Both the position numbers and the translations under genes were made by a program. 38,742 bases of DNA from Spirosomataceae bacterium (lineage in GTDB: Bacteria; Bacteroidota; Bacteroidia; Cytophagales; Spirosomataceae): positions 1 to 38,742 of the forward strand of contig JAKONH010000442.1 in assembly GCA_022702045.1 (NCBI GenBank), written 5' to 3'. The notes beneath the pieces were generated by a model. The model saw only the letters and a program-made list of their open reading frames with translations. It was not told the origin of the DNA and did no database searches. Position 1 is the first letter of the stretch; each line of letters begins with the position of its first letter. Positions 7,749-16,800 of this stretch are shown piece after piece.

Positions 7749-8888
7749 CTACGTCAATATTTGCCGGGAAATGACAAGTTTTTGAATCTCGCTCGTACCC
7801 TCACCAATCGTGCAGAGTTTGGCGTCGCGGTAGAACTTCTCGACCGGGAAATCCTTGATATAGCCGTAGCCACCAAAAATCTGCACGGCTTCATTAGCGA
7901 CCCGTACGGCCGCTTCCGACGCGAACAGTTTGGCCATCGCCGACTGCTTGGTGACCGTTTTGCCTTCATCTTTCAGATCCGCAGCTTGGTAAGTCAGCAG
8001 TTTAGCCGCTTCCACATCCGTTGCCATATCGGCCAGTTTGAAGCTGATGCCCTGAAAGTTGGAAATAGGCTGGCCGAACTGTTGCCGTTCCTGTGCGTAG
8101 GCCAGGGCTGCATCGTACGCGCCCCATGCAATACCGAGGCTAAGGGCTGCAATCGAAATACGGCCCCCGTCAAGTACTTTCAGTGACTGTACGAAGCCAT
8201 CGCCAACGGCACCCAGCCGTTGACTATCCGAAATACGACAATCCGTAAAAATCAGTTCTGCGGTTTCGGACGCCCGCATACCCAGCTTATCTTCTTTTTT
8301 ACCACCCGCGAAGCCGGTTGTGTTTCGTTCGACGATAAAGGCCGTAGCGTTATGCGGGGTGTTGGGTTCGCCGGTGCGGGCAATGACAACGGCAACCTGA
8401 CCGCTGCGTCCGTGCGTAATGAAGTTTTTGGCACCGTTCAATACCCAGTCGTCGCCGTCGCGTACGGCCGTGGTGCGCATGTTTCCTGCGTCAGAGCCTG
8501 TATTCGGTTCCGTCAGGCCCCAGGCACCGAGCCACTCGCCCGTTGCCAGTCGGGGCAGGTATTGCTCTTTCTGCGATTCATTGCCAAACAGCAGAATGTG
8601 ATTGGTGCAAAGGGAATTATGAGCCGCCATCGATAAGCCAACGGACCCATCAACCCGCGACAGTTCGACGATTGCCGTTACGTATTCGCGATAACCCAGG
8701 CCTGCCCCGCCGTATGTTTCGGGGACTAGCATTCCCATCAATCCCTGTTCACCCAGTTGCCGAAACAGGTCGGCTGGGAAATACTGACTTTCGTCCCATT
8801 GGCGTATGTTCGGCCGGATCAGCCGCTCGCTTAAATCACGTACGGATTGGGCTATTAATTCTTGGTTTTCTGCAATTTCGCTAACCAT
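7749..8888 (-). CDS. acyl-CoA dehydrogenase
   Basis: This 379-residue FAD-dependent acyl-CoA dehydrogenase carries out the first oxidation of fatty-acid or branched-chain acyl-CoA breakdown, passing electrons to ETF. The middle-domain signature LTEPNTGSDAGNMRT and the C-terminal helical signature are present. Residues near the C-terminus (FGGYGYIKDFPVEKFYRDAK, then IGEGTSEIQ) include the Glu of EGT, which is the catalytic base position in short- and medium-chain enzymes. The start is placed at ATG 8888 (MVSEIAENQ); the 17 extra in-frame codons upstream look like leader sequence. It is a single-gene unit, convergent with the GlsB-like gene. Chain-length preference cannot be read from sequence. 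Confidence 0.94.
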   Translation of the reverse strand: MVSEIAENQELIAQSVRDLSERLIRPNIRQWDESQYFPADLFRQLGEQGLMGMLVPETYGGAGLGYREYVTAIVELSRVDGSVGLSMAAHNSLCTNHILLFGNESQKEQYLPRLATGEWLGAWGLTEPNTGSDAGNMRTTAVRDGDDWVLNGAKNFITHGRSGQVAVVIARTGEPNTPHNATAFIVERNTTGFAGGKKEDKLGMRASETAELIFTDCRISDSQRLGAVGDGFVQSLKVLDGGRISIAALSLGIAWGAYDAALAYAQERQQFGQPISNFQGISFKLADMATDVEAAKLLTYQAADLKDEGKTVTKQSAMAKLFASEAAVRVANEAVQIFGGYGYIKDFPVEKFYRDAKLCTIGEGTSEIQKLVISRQILT

Positions 8889-9257
8889 GTACGAGTTGGG
8901 ATTGATGAAGTGATAATACCCTAATATGCAAAAAATCATTGATGCTGCAAACTATTTTGGGCTCAGAATTGCACTGTACTGTAGTTATGTCGGAATAGGA
9001 ATATTTTCCTGCTGAAAAGTAGTTTAGCGATTGATAATTCGGTTTTTAGCGTCATCGGCAACGCCCTTTTTATTTACCAGCGCGTAAATTTGAGGGGGTA
9101 GAGCTGGCAACAAATCCGATATTGAACGGAACCGCTTAGTCACTATAAACTACTTACTAAGAGCGATTATTAAAAAACTCCTATTTTTGCGCATACCAGT
9201 CAGTTGGGCGACTGGCCAATGTAGCCCTAACCGAGGCATTACTTTTAACAAACTTAT
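8889..9257. other. divergent intergenic region (369 bp)
   Basis: This is the control region between the divergent acyl-CoA dehydrogenase and UDP-glucose dehydrogenase genes. It is AT-rich. Apart from one -7-type box near 9182 I see no coding potential, hairpin or repeat. No TAnnTTTG box was found facing the dehydrogenase. Confidence 0.6.
9182..9189 (+). promoter_or_regulatory. candidate -7 box for ugd
   Basis: TATTTTTG matches TAnnTTTG exactly, 68 bp before the ugd start codon. No convincing TTG -33 element lies at the usual distance, so this is a moderate call. Confidence 0.45.
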
Positions 9258-10589
9258 ATGAAACTGGCAGTCGTAGGAACCGGGTACGTAGGACTTGTGA
9301 CGGGGACCTGTTTTGCTGAAACCGGCAATCAGGTTACCTGCGTCGATATCGACGTACGGAAAGTTGAGAAGCTCAACAACGGTATTATTCCCATCTATGA
9401 ACCCGGCCTGGACATCCTCTTCAACCGCAACGTTGAACAGGGTCGGCTGACGTTCACGACCGATCTGGAAGAAGGCATCAAAGGCGCGGAAGTGATCTTC
9501 CTGGCGCTCCCCACCCCGCCGGGTGAAGATGGCTCTGCTGATCTGAAATACATACTGAAAGTAGCGTCGGACCTTGGCCCGATTCTGAGTCAGTACGCGG
9601 TGATCGTCGACAAGAGCACTGTACCGGTCGGAACGGCCGAAAAAGTACACGCGCACATCGCCGACAATGCAAAGGTTGATTTCGACGTCGTGTCGAACCC
9701 CGAATTCCTGCGTGAAGGTGTGGCCGTCGAAGATTTCATGAAGCCGGACCGCGTTGTCATAGGCACGAAATCAGAGCGGGCTAAAACCGTGATGAACCGT
9801 CTGTACGCTCCGCTTGTACGCCAGGGTAACCCCGTTATCTTCATGGATGAGCGTTCGGCTGAAATGACCAAGTATGCCGCCAACGCGTTCCTAGCGACGA
9901 AGATTACGTTTATGAACGAAATCGCTAACCTCTGCGAACGGGCCGGTGCCAACGTCGACGACATTCGTCGCGGTATCGGTACCGACAGCCGTATCGGTAA
10001 GCGGTTCCTGTTTGCTGGTATCGGTTATGGGGGTAGCTGCTTCCCTAAGGATGTGCAGGCACTGGCCAAAACAGCGCAGGATTTCGACTACGATTTCAAA
10101 GTGCTGAAGTCGGTAATGGAGGTTAATGACAAGCAGAAGGTGAAGATGCTGCCGTACGTGATGAACCACTTTGGGGGTGATCTGACGGGAAAAACCATCG
10201 CCGTATGGGGATTGGCTTTCAAACCATATACCGACGATATTCGCGAAGCACCTGCGCTCGATAACATCCGCGCGTTGCTGGAAGCCGGGGCAAAAGTTAC
10301 CGTGTACGATCCGGAAGCAATGGAAAACGTGCGTAACATTATGGGCAACAGCATCGTATACGCCCACACGCAGTATGCTGCGCTGGACGACGCCGATGCG
10401 CTGATGGTCGTGACTGAGTGGCCGCTGTTCCGTACGCCCGATTTCGACAAGATGAACCTGTTGATGAAAAGCCGGGTCATTTTCGATGGTCGTAACGTAT
10501 ATGAAATCGATCAGATGCGTGAACTGAACTACACCTACTACAGCGTTGGTCGCGAAGCTGTTACGGCCCCCATCGAGCAGAAAGCATAA
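9258..10589 (+). CDS. ugd: UDP-glucose 6-dehydrogenase
   Basis: This 443-residue cytoplasmic enzyme oxidises UDP-glucose to UDP-glucuronate using two NAD+. The N-terminal NAD-binding GxGYVG is at residues 7-12. The active-site Cys261 lies in GYGGSCFPKD, and the C-terminal UDP-binding domain has the typical WGLAFKPYTDDIREAP segment. The length is normal for the class. The UDP-glucuronate decarboxylase gene follows after 91 bp on the same strand, so the pair provides UDP-xylose, used in capsule or exopolysaccharide. The intervening gap holds a quasi-palindromic repeat. Confidence 0.97.
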   Translation: MKLAVVGTGYVGLVTGTCFAETGNQVTCVDIDVRKVEKLNNGIIPIYEPGLDILFNRNVEQGRLTFTTDLEEGIKGAEVIFLALPTPPGEDGSADLKYILKVASDLGPILSQYAVIVDKSTVPVGTAEKVHAHIADNAKVDFDVVSNPEFLREGVAVEDFMKPDRVVIGTKSERAKTVMNRLYAPLVRQGNPVIFMDERSAEMTKYAANAFLATKITFMNEIANLCERAGANVDDIRRGIGTDSRIGKRFLFAGIGYGGSCFPKDVQALAKTAQDFDYDFKVLKSVMEVNDKQKVKMLPYVMNHFGGDLTGKTIAVWGLAFKPYTDDIREAPALDNIRALLEAGAKVTVYDPEAMENVRNIMGNSIVYAHTQYAALDDADALMVVTEWPLFRTPDFDKMNLLMKSRVIFDGRNVYEIDQMRELNYTYYSVGREAVTAPIEQKA

Positions 10590-10593
10590 GTTA

Positions 10594-10669
10594 GTTTGTG
10601 GTTCGTAGTTCGTTGTTCGGAGTTTATTTCCTATACAGAACCGCAAACCACGAACAACAAACTACAAAC
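10594..10669. repeat. quasi-palindromic intergenic repeat
   Basis: The left arm (10594-10620, rich in GTTCGTAGTTCGTTG) is mirrored imperfectly by the right arm (10641-10669, rich in CACGAACAACAAAC). Both are built of short GTTCG/GTTTG words. It fills almost the whole gap between ugd and uxs and looks like a dispersed intergenic element, probably present elsewhere in the genome. Confidence 0.6.
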
Positions 10670-10680
10670 CCACATAGTAA

Positions 10681-11661
10681 ATGAAACGAGTACTTATCAC
10701 CGGTGGAGCCGGTTTTCTGGGGTCGCACCTGTGTGACCGGTTTATTAAGGAAGGGTATCACGTAATTGCGATGGACAACCTGATCACAGGCGACATCCGC
10801 AACATCGAGCACCTTTTCAAGCTGCCGAACTTTGAATTTTACCACCACGACGTATCGAAGTTCATTCACGTACCGGGTGAACTGGATTATATCCTGCACT
10901 TTGCGTCGCCGGCCAGCCCGATCGACTACCTGAAAATCCCGATTCAGACCCTGAAAGTGGGATCGCTGGGTATTCACAATTGCCTGGGTCTGGCCCGGGT
11001 GAAAAAGGCCCGTGTACTGATCGCGTCAACCTCGGAAATCTATGGTGATCCGACGGTTCACCCACAACCCGAAGAGTACTGGGGTAACGTAAACCCGGTT
11101 GGCCCGCGTGGTGTGTACGACGAAGCCAAGCGGTTCCAGGAAGCCATGACGATGGCGTACCACACCTACCACGGACTGGAAACGCGTATCGTTCGGATTT
11201 TCAATACTTACGGGCCGCGTATGCGCCTGAACGACGGTCGGGTATTGCCTGCGTTCATTGGTCAGGCATTGCGCGGAGAAGACCTGACGGTGTTCGGCGA
11301 TGGGAGTCAGACGCGTTCGTTCTGCTACGTCGACGATCTGGTTGAAGGTATCTACCGCCTGCTGCTGAGCGACTACGCGTATCCGGTCAACATCGGTAAC
11401 CCATCGGAGATCACGATTAAGGAGTTCGGCGAAGAGATCATTAAACTGACAGGTACAACCCAGAAGCTGGTATTGAAAGACCTGCCCAAAGACGATCCGA
11501 AGCAGCGCCAACCCGACATCACGAAAGCCAAAGCTATTCTCGACTGGGAGCCGAAAGTGTCTCGCTCGGAAGGGCTGCGGATTACGTACGATTATTTCAA
11601 AAGTCTGCCCGAAGAGGAGCTGTACCACGCAGCCTATCACCGGGAGTTTGAGAAAAAATAA
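10681..11661 (+). CDS. uxs: UDP-glucuronic acid decarboxylase (UDP-xylose synthase)
   Basis: This 326-residue extended SDR converts UDP-glucuronate to UDP-xylose with bound NAD+. The nucleotide-binding GGAGFLG is at residues 8-14 and the catalytic Y146-DEA-K150 is present. [20 protein letters not shown] and [20 protein letters not shown] are hallmarks of UXS. It follows ugd, which makes its substrate. A hairpin terminator lies about 80 bp downstream (11742-11776). Confidence 0.96.
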   Translation: MKRVLITGGAGFLGSHLCDRFIKEGYHVIAMDNLITGDIRNIEHLFKLPNFEFYHHDVSKFIHVPGELDYILHFASPASPIDYLKIPIQTLKVGSLGIHNCLGLARVKKARVLIASTSEIYGDPTVHPQPEEYWGNVNPVGPRGVYDEAKRFQEAMTMAYHTYHGLETRIVRIFNTYGPRMRLNDGRVLPAFIGQALRGEDLTVFGDGSQTRSFCYVDDLVEGIYRLLLSDYAYPVNIGNPSEITIKEFGEEIIKLTGTTQKLVLKDLPKDDPKQRQPDITKAKAILDWEPKVSRSEGLRITYDYFKSLPEEELYHAAYHREFEKK

Positions 11662-11693
11662 AGTGAACGGCTTCGCGATAGACAGCGGAGTCG

Positions 11694-11776
11694 TATATTT
11701 GTCACCTTACTGCGTTGAGCAGTAATACTTTAGCTGTCTTTAAAAACCTGCACGCTTGCTGGCATGCAGGTTTTTT
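11694..11776 (+). ncRNA. candidate short RNA with its own promoter and terminator
   Basis: TATATTTG at 11694-11701 is an exact -7 box. A 6-bp hairpin follows at 11708-11724 (TACTGC, loop GTTGA, GCAGTA), and a strong intrinsic terminator ends at 11776. A transcript of roughly 65-70 nt would contain just these two hairpins. No -33 TTG is seen, and part of the hairpin would overlap the expected start site. It could instead be the 3' end of the uxs transcript or an attenuator for the downstream three-gene cluster. Confidence 0.35.
11742..11776 (+). terminator. intrinsic terminator downstream of uxs
   Basis: AAAAACCTGCA (11742-11752) pairs with TGCAGGTTTTT (11765-11775), an 11-bp stem with a 12-base loop running into a T tract. 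Confidence 0.88.
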
Positions 11777-11938
11777 GTTTTACAGCAATTTTGCTCCTGC
11801 TCGCATAGTTCGCTTCCGGCCAATGTGTGCCCGAGAATAGGTAGTTTACCGAACGCTACCCATTGGGTGAAAACCACACCATCCGCCGAACATTTGCCCT
11901 TGTTGCCGGTTCTGTCTCAATACAAACTCAGCAACGTT

Positions 11939-12334
11939 ATGTCACAGGAAAAAGAAAAAATAGACAGTATGGTCGACCGTACCCTGTCTGTTTTGGGTGG
12001 TGATTTATCCGCCACTACACCCGACGAGGGCGCCGATCTGGTGCAGGAATGGATCTTCCTGGTTCGCTCCAATGTCAGTACACAATGGGTCGCCGAGCCG
12101 CTTGAGAAACTGCGCGACGCTATTTACAAGAACGATCTCCACGAAATTGACGGCCTGATGCATGGCTTGTCGGGGATGACCATCGACCTGGCCAACAATG
12201 CAGCCGCGAGCGAGTATATCGCCGAGTTGCGTAACGTATCGACCGTGCTGAAAACCTTTGCCGACAAACTGGCCGAACCGCAGTCTGGGCAACAGATCGA
12301 ACAAACCGACGAATCCGACGAACCTTCGCTATGA
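11939..12334 (+). CDS. uncharacterised helical protein, tandem paralog 1
   Basis: This 131-residue protein has the ATG at 11939-11941 (MSQEKEKIDSM). An in-frame open stretch continues upstream, but it runs into the terminator and is not protein-like. I do not recognise the family. It is predicted to be all-helical and acidic, with no signal peptide or membrane segment. The conserved block shared with the next two genes is EGADLVQEW (residues 30-38, pattern [DE]G-x2-L-[IV]-x2-W), then PLEKLRDAI, a helix with HGLSGMTIDLA, and a final helix. Its stop overlaps the next start by four bases (ATGA), so the two are translationally coupled. Function is unknown. A weak AACATTTG box lies at 11889-11896. 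Confidence 0.8.
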   Translation: MSQEKEKIDSMVDRTLSVLGGDLSATTPDEGADLVQEWIFLVRSNVSTQWVAEPLEKLRDAIYKNDLHEIDGLMHGLSGMTIDLANNAAASEYIAELRNVSTVLKTFADKLAEPQSGQQIEQTDESDEPSL

Positions 12335-12711
12335 TTTCGAACGACAAAAACCAGCTCTCGCTTATTGACGAGACGGTAAACACGCTGGACGGTAATATCG
12401 ATACGACGACCGGTACAGAAGGATTATCGCTTATTGACAAATGGCTGAACCGGGTCAACGATGCGGGCTCCGAGCAGGCGCAGGACATTCAGGCAACGCT
12501 GGAAATGCTGCGCCCCGAAATCGATACTGCCCAACGATACAACCGGCCCAATAATCAGCGCATTGCCGAACTGCTCGAGCAACTGGTAACTAAAACCCGC
12601 GCTATTGCTGATACTGCAGAAGCCAGCGCGGAGCAGACTGAACTCGCGCAACTGATTGCCGTATTGGAAAATTTACATCAGCAGGCTGTTCGCCTTGCAT
12701 CACAAGCATAA
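12331..12711 (+). CDS. uncharacterised helical protein, tandem paralog 2
   Basis: This 126-residue protein overlaps the preceding gene by four bases. It carries the same core as its neighbours: EGLSLIDKW at residues 30-38 (exactly the position seen in paralog 1), TLEMLRPEI, a LLEQLVTKTRAIAD helix and a closing Leu-rich helix (LIAVLENLHQQAVRLA). It is predicted to be fully helical and soluble, with no cysteines. Four-helix or coiled-coil packing and hetero-oligomerisation with its neighbours are plausible inferences. I cannot name a family or function. Confidence 0.8.
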   Translation: MISNDKNQLSLIDETVNTLDGNIDTTTGTEGLSLIDKWLNRVNDAGSEQAQDIQATLEMLRPEIDTAQRYNRPNNQRIAELLEQLVTKTRAIADTAEASAEQTELAQLIAVLENLHQQAVRLASQA

Positions 12712-12723
12712 CCCTTAGAAACC

Positions 12724-13419
12724 ATGGCACTTGACCAACATGCCGAAAACCTGATCACGCTGACGAAGAAAGCCTTCGGGGGCGATGCCAACAGCGTATC
12801 AATGACCGATGGTATTTCCCTGATCGACAGCTGGACCAGTTTTCTGAAAGCAGACCCATCGACAGGAAACGACGTACTGGCCGGACTGCATGATCTTCGT
12901 TCAGAACTAGCGAAAGGGAATCCCGACACGACGCAGGTACAGCATCTGCTCCAAAACCTGTCGCAGCAGACCGAAAGGCTAGCGGACACTGTCGATGCGG
13001 ATGATAAATCGACCCTGACTACACTGGCAGGGTCGATTCACGGCCTGAGTCAGCAGATTGGCGGTACGGGTCATCCGGCTCCTACCGGTGGCGAAGCGCC
13101 TATCACCAGTACGGTAGGTGGGGAGTCGTCGCGCAGTGGGAGCGGTGCGTCTGCCCTGCGCGACGACGAGGATCTAACTGAACGTCAAGGCGGTACGCGC
13201 GACGACGGCGATGACATCGATTATATGGACGATACGACAGGCAGCGATGGGGGTATCAGGGCGGGTGAAGCGGAAGGGGATAGTGGCTATAGTTCACAGG
13301 ATGACAATTCCTCCGCGGAGCCGTCGCGTAGTAATGCATCGCGTGTCAGTGGCATGGGTGTTTCGGGCGGCACTGCCGACTCGGACTCATCGCAATCGGA
13401 AGGCCGCTCACAGTATTAA
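12724..13419 (+). CDS. uncharacterised helical protein with disordered acidic tail, tandem paralog 3
   Basis: This 231-residue protein starts 12 bp after the previous stop. Residues 1-110 repeat the helical core (DGISLIDSW, GLHDLRSEL, LLQNLSQQTERLAD). From about residue 112 to the end the protein is low-complexity, rich in Ser, Gly, Asp and Glu (for example EDLTERQGGTRDDGDDIDYMDD and repeated SSRSGSG-like stretches), and almost certainly disordered. Only this member of the trio has such a tail, which could recruit partners or set solubility. A terminator follows 18 bp downstream, closing a three-gene operon. Function is unknown. Confidence 0.8.
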   Translation: MALDQHAENLITLTKKAFGGDANSVSMTDGISLIDSWTSFLKADPSTGNDVLAGLHDLRSELAKGNPDTTQVQHLLQNLSQQTERLADTVDADDKSTLTTLAGSIHGLSQQIGGTGHPAPTGGEAPITSTVGGESSRSGSGASALRDDEDLTERQGGTRDDGDDIDYMDDTTGSDGGIRAGEAEGDSGYSSQDDNSSAEPSRSNASRVSGMGVSGGTADSDSSQSEGRSQY

Positions 13420-13436
13420 GCGGCTATTTTGATACC

Positions 13437-13469
13437 AAACGCCCTGCCGGCATTGCTGGCAGGGCGTTT
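13437..13469 (+). terminator. intrinsic terminator closing the three-paralog operon
   Basis: AAACGCCCTGCC (13437-13448) pairs with GGCAGGGCGTTT (13458-13469), a 12-bp GC-rich stem with a nine-base loop. The downstream T run is short and interrupted by C (TTTCTGTTT). Confidence 0.85.
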
Positions 13470-13819
13470 CTGTTTACAGGTAGCAGTAACACACAGATTA
13501 GGAGCGAGGGGCACCTGGAAACCAGTAGGACAAGCTGACGAATGAATTAGTCCACGGGTTCTCAGCCTGATGACAATCGCCAGTTAAAAATGGCATTCAC
13601 AAGCATGCAACACCACTTTTGACTGAGAATTAGTGCGACATATAGCACATGAATAAAGCTGTATATATAGTGTAAATCGTTACAACTGTTCAGGCTTTCT
13701 GGCGGGCTGAGTTTGTCTGTCTACGGTTGTCATAACAAACCTATTCGGATGGTAGAATTAACATATATAGCCCCGTATTTGTTACATTGCGCTACGTTGC
13801 CCACACCGATTTATAGTAT
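13470..13819 (+). other. upstream region of the retron-associated operon (350 bp)
   Basis: No gene is seen here. The second half is AT-rich and contains several TATATAG/TATAG-like words (near 13637, 13668, 13762 and 13812). A TTTG occurs at 13778-13781, but no TAnnTTTG box follows at the expected spacing. The operon promoter should lie here, yet I cannot point to it with confidence. Confidence 0.5.
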
Positions 13820-16800
13820 ATGAAATTGATCAAGCAGATTAAACTTTACTTTAAGGAAGGTAATTCCGATAAGGTTTATGAGGTCGATCTATGTGACGTT
13901 GGCGCTGACCAATATGTCGTTAATTTCCGCTTTGGCCGACGCGGGGCTACGCTGAAAGAAGGAACCAAAACACCCGCGCCCGTATCGCTGGTGACCGCTG
14001 AGAACTTCGTTAGCAGCCTGGAAGTCGAAAAGCGAAAAAAAGGGTATCAGTCTGAAGATGAGATGTTTCAGCCTATGCCTACAGTGGTAGTTGATGACTC
14101 GAAACCGCAGACCCGTGAAGCGGCTATTCTGAAACGACTGAGTGCACTAGCCAGTGGACAAACGGCGTTCCGAACGGCCTGGAAACCGTCGCGGGTAATT
14201 TGGCGGGCGGGACAGCTTCGGCTCACCGAATCCATTCCCTTCCTGATTCGGCTGGTCGACCGGGGCGACGAAATGCAGCGTTATGCCACACTCTGGGCGT
14301 TAGGACGTTGCGCCGATCCACAAGCTGCCCGAACGCTTCAGGTCTACTTCTCAAACCAGAAGTATTCTGATAAAATCCGGCGCGTGGCGGCCGAAGCCTT
14401 GCTGCATGTACTGAAAGACGATGAATTGCGGGCGCACAATCAACACATTGAAAGTCGGTTACCACCGTCTGTTCGGCAGGCCATTACCGAGCCCGATGCT
14501 GCGACGCTGACAGCGTTACTGGCGGGTAGCGTGCAGAACCAAAGCCTGCCGGACTATTTCTTGCTGGAAGACTTGTACACGCTGACATTGAGTAACCCGA
14601 TTATTCGGACGCCGTTGCTAAATGTACTGCGCACTATCATGTTGAAGCCAGGCTGGTTCCGGCATGTTCGGCACATACTGAAAATGGCGGAGTTGCGTGA
14701 TGACTTTGAGGTTCAGGGTTTACTAGCCTATCGTTTTGAACGAACGATGTCTTTCTTCCACAAGCCAGCCTATTATTACTACGATGAGGACAGTAACGAT
14801 CCATCGATCTACATTGCGGCTTTGGGCCAGCGCGTTCGAATAAAGGCGGAACTTCGTAAGCCGGAGAGTCGGCTGGCGTATTCTAACCGAACCCGCAATT
14901 ATTTGCGGAAACGGCTGTTGCGGACGTTAAATCAGTTTGGCAAACAGAAAAACGTCGACTACGTACGGCTGGCAACGGCTATACTGCTGTCGTACGATAA
15001 AGCTACCGACTACCGGCCACCACACGACGAGATTACGTATAGGTGGGATCAGACGCAGCAGCGAAGCGTATTGTATACCCGTCAATACCCAGCCTACGAC
15101 AACGCTTATCTGTTGAACTGGATTCTGTACGGTGGAAGTGATAAGCTGGAAATCAACTACCTGGGGTTGTGGCACTATCGTGACTTGGTGCCGTACGACA
15201 CTCAGGTCCAGGCAGATGCGCAACCGGCTGCCAAACCGACAGAAGCGGGCTTATTCACCAATCTGCTTAGCCGTTTTTCCCAGTTACTGAGCAAGGAGAC
15301 GACCGGTACGGCCCCAGAACACGTAGACACGCCCGCGCCCTGGGTTCGTGACGAGTATTTCCCGGAACTCTGGGATCAGATGCCTCAGGCGTATGTCCAA
15401 CTGCTGCTACGGGCACGGGTCGACGAGGTTCATGCGTTTGCCTATCAGAACCTGCGTCAGCATGCGGCTTACCTCGCGCTTGAGGAGAAAATAGACGATC
15501 AGCTGTTGCAGCAACTGCTAACTTCGGCGTTCGAAATTCCGGCCCGGTGGGGTGTCGAGATACTGCGTAACCGACTGCCACACGGAGCCGATCGTTCGCT
15601 GGTACTGCTTCTGTTGAACAGTCCCTTTGCCGACGTACGTAAACTGGGGCAAGAATGGATCCAGCAAAACAGCCAACCCTTCGTCGATGACTCTGGCTTT
15701 GTTATAGCGATGCTTTTCTCACCCCATGACGAATTGAGAAGCTGGATGAATCGCCTGCTCGCCAACGTAACGTTAACGGCTACGCAGCAACAAGTGCTGA
15801 TTGGACGAGCAGTTGCCAGGCTGCTCACCCTGACCAACGATACGCCCGAAACCAATGCGCTCATCAGCGATGCGACGCAAAGCTTACTTCGGTACACCGC
15901 CGATGCGCTTCCGTTGCTTAGCCAGCAGGTCGTGGCTGAACTGCTTCAACGGCCCGTAGCGTCCATTCAGGCGTTTGCGGTCAGGCTGCTGATTCTGAAA
16001 AACAGTCGACCTTCAGCATCTGTCCTGGGGGCACTGCTTGTGAGTGCCTACGTCGACGTGCGCCAGGCCGGACAACAATTGTATGCGGGCATGCTGCCAG
16101 GCCTGACAACCGACACGACGTATGCCGATGAGTTGACCGAGCTGTTGCTGCATGCGCTGATTCGAAAAGAAGTGGCTGAGGGCATACACGATGAACTGGT
16201 AACGTTACTGCGTGGTCCGTTGTTGACGTCGGTAGCTAAACTTGATCGGGCGACAACGCTGCGGCTGGTATATGCTCATTTTCGACCAGCGCAGGAACTG
16301 GGCCTGTTTATCCTGGACCGCTACCAGAATCCGCACGACCTCACCATTCGGCAAATCATCGCCCTGGGCAACCACGAGTTGCTGGCCGTCAGGCAGTGGT
16401 GCTGGGACTACTTCCGGCAAAACGTGGCGCGTATCCGCTACGAGCGTGATGAAGCAATCCGACTACTGGATGCTACCTGGGAAGATACCCGACAGGCCGC
16501 TATGAACTTTTTCTGCGATGCGTTTACCGAAACTGACTGGACACCGGAAACGCTGATCGGCATTGCAGATTCGGTACGACCCGATGTTCAGGCGTTTGGG
16601 CGCGAACTAATCACCCGTTTCTTCACGGATGACGACGGACCGGAATTCCTGCTCAAATTAAGTCAGCATCCAACGGCGGCCGTTCAGGTATTCACGACCA
16701 ACTACCTGGAGCGGTACGCAACTGATCAGCCCGACCGCCTTAAAGCGCTTACTTTCTACTTTCGGTCGGTGTTGCTACGCGTCCACCAAAGCCGAACGGC

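Noticed and set aside
9891-10646. Long open frame of about 250 codons antisense to ugd
   Set aside because: It mirrors the codon pattern of a well-supported gene on the other strand, has no recognisable protein features and no start or promoter signal.
11026-11640. Open frame of about 200 codons antisense to uxs
   Set aside because: It lies entirely within the UXS gene on the opposite strand and looks like a coding shadow with no motifs.
13620-13819. TATATAG-like words as a regulatory array
   Set aside because: They are irregularly spaced and of low complexity in an AT-rich region, so no operator can be claimed.
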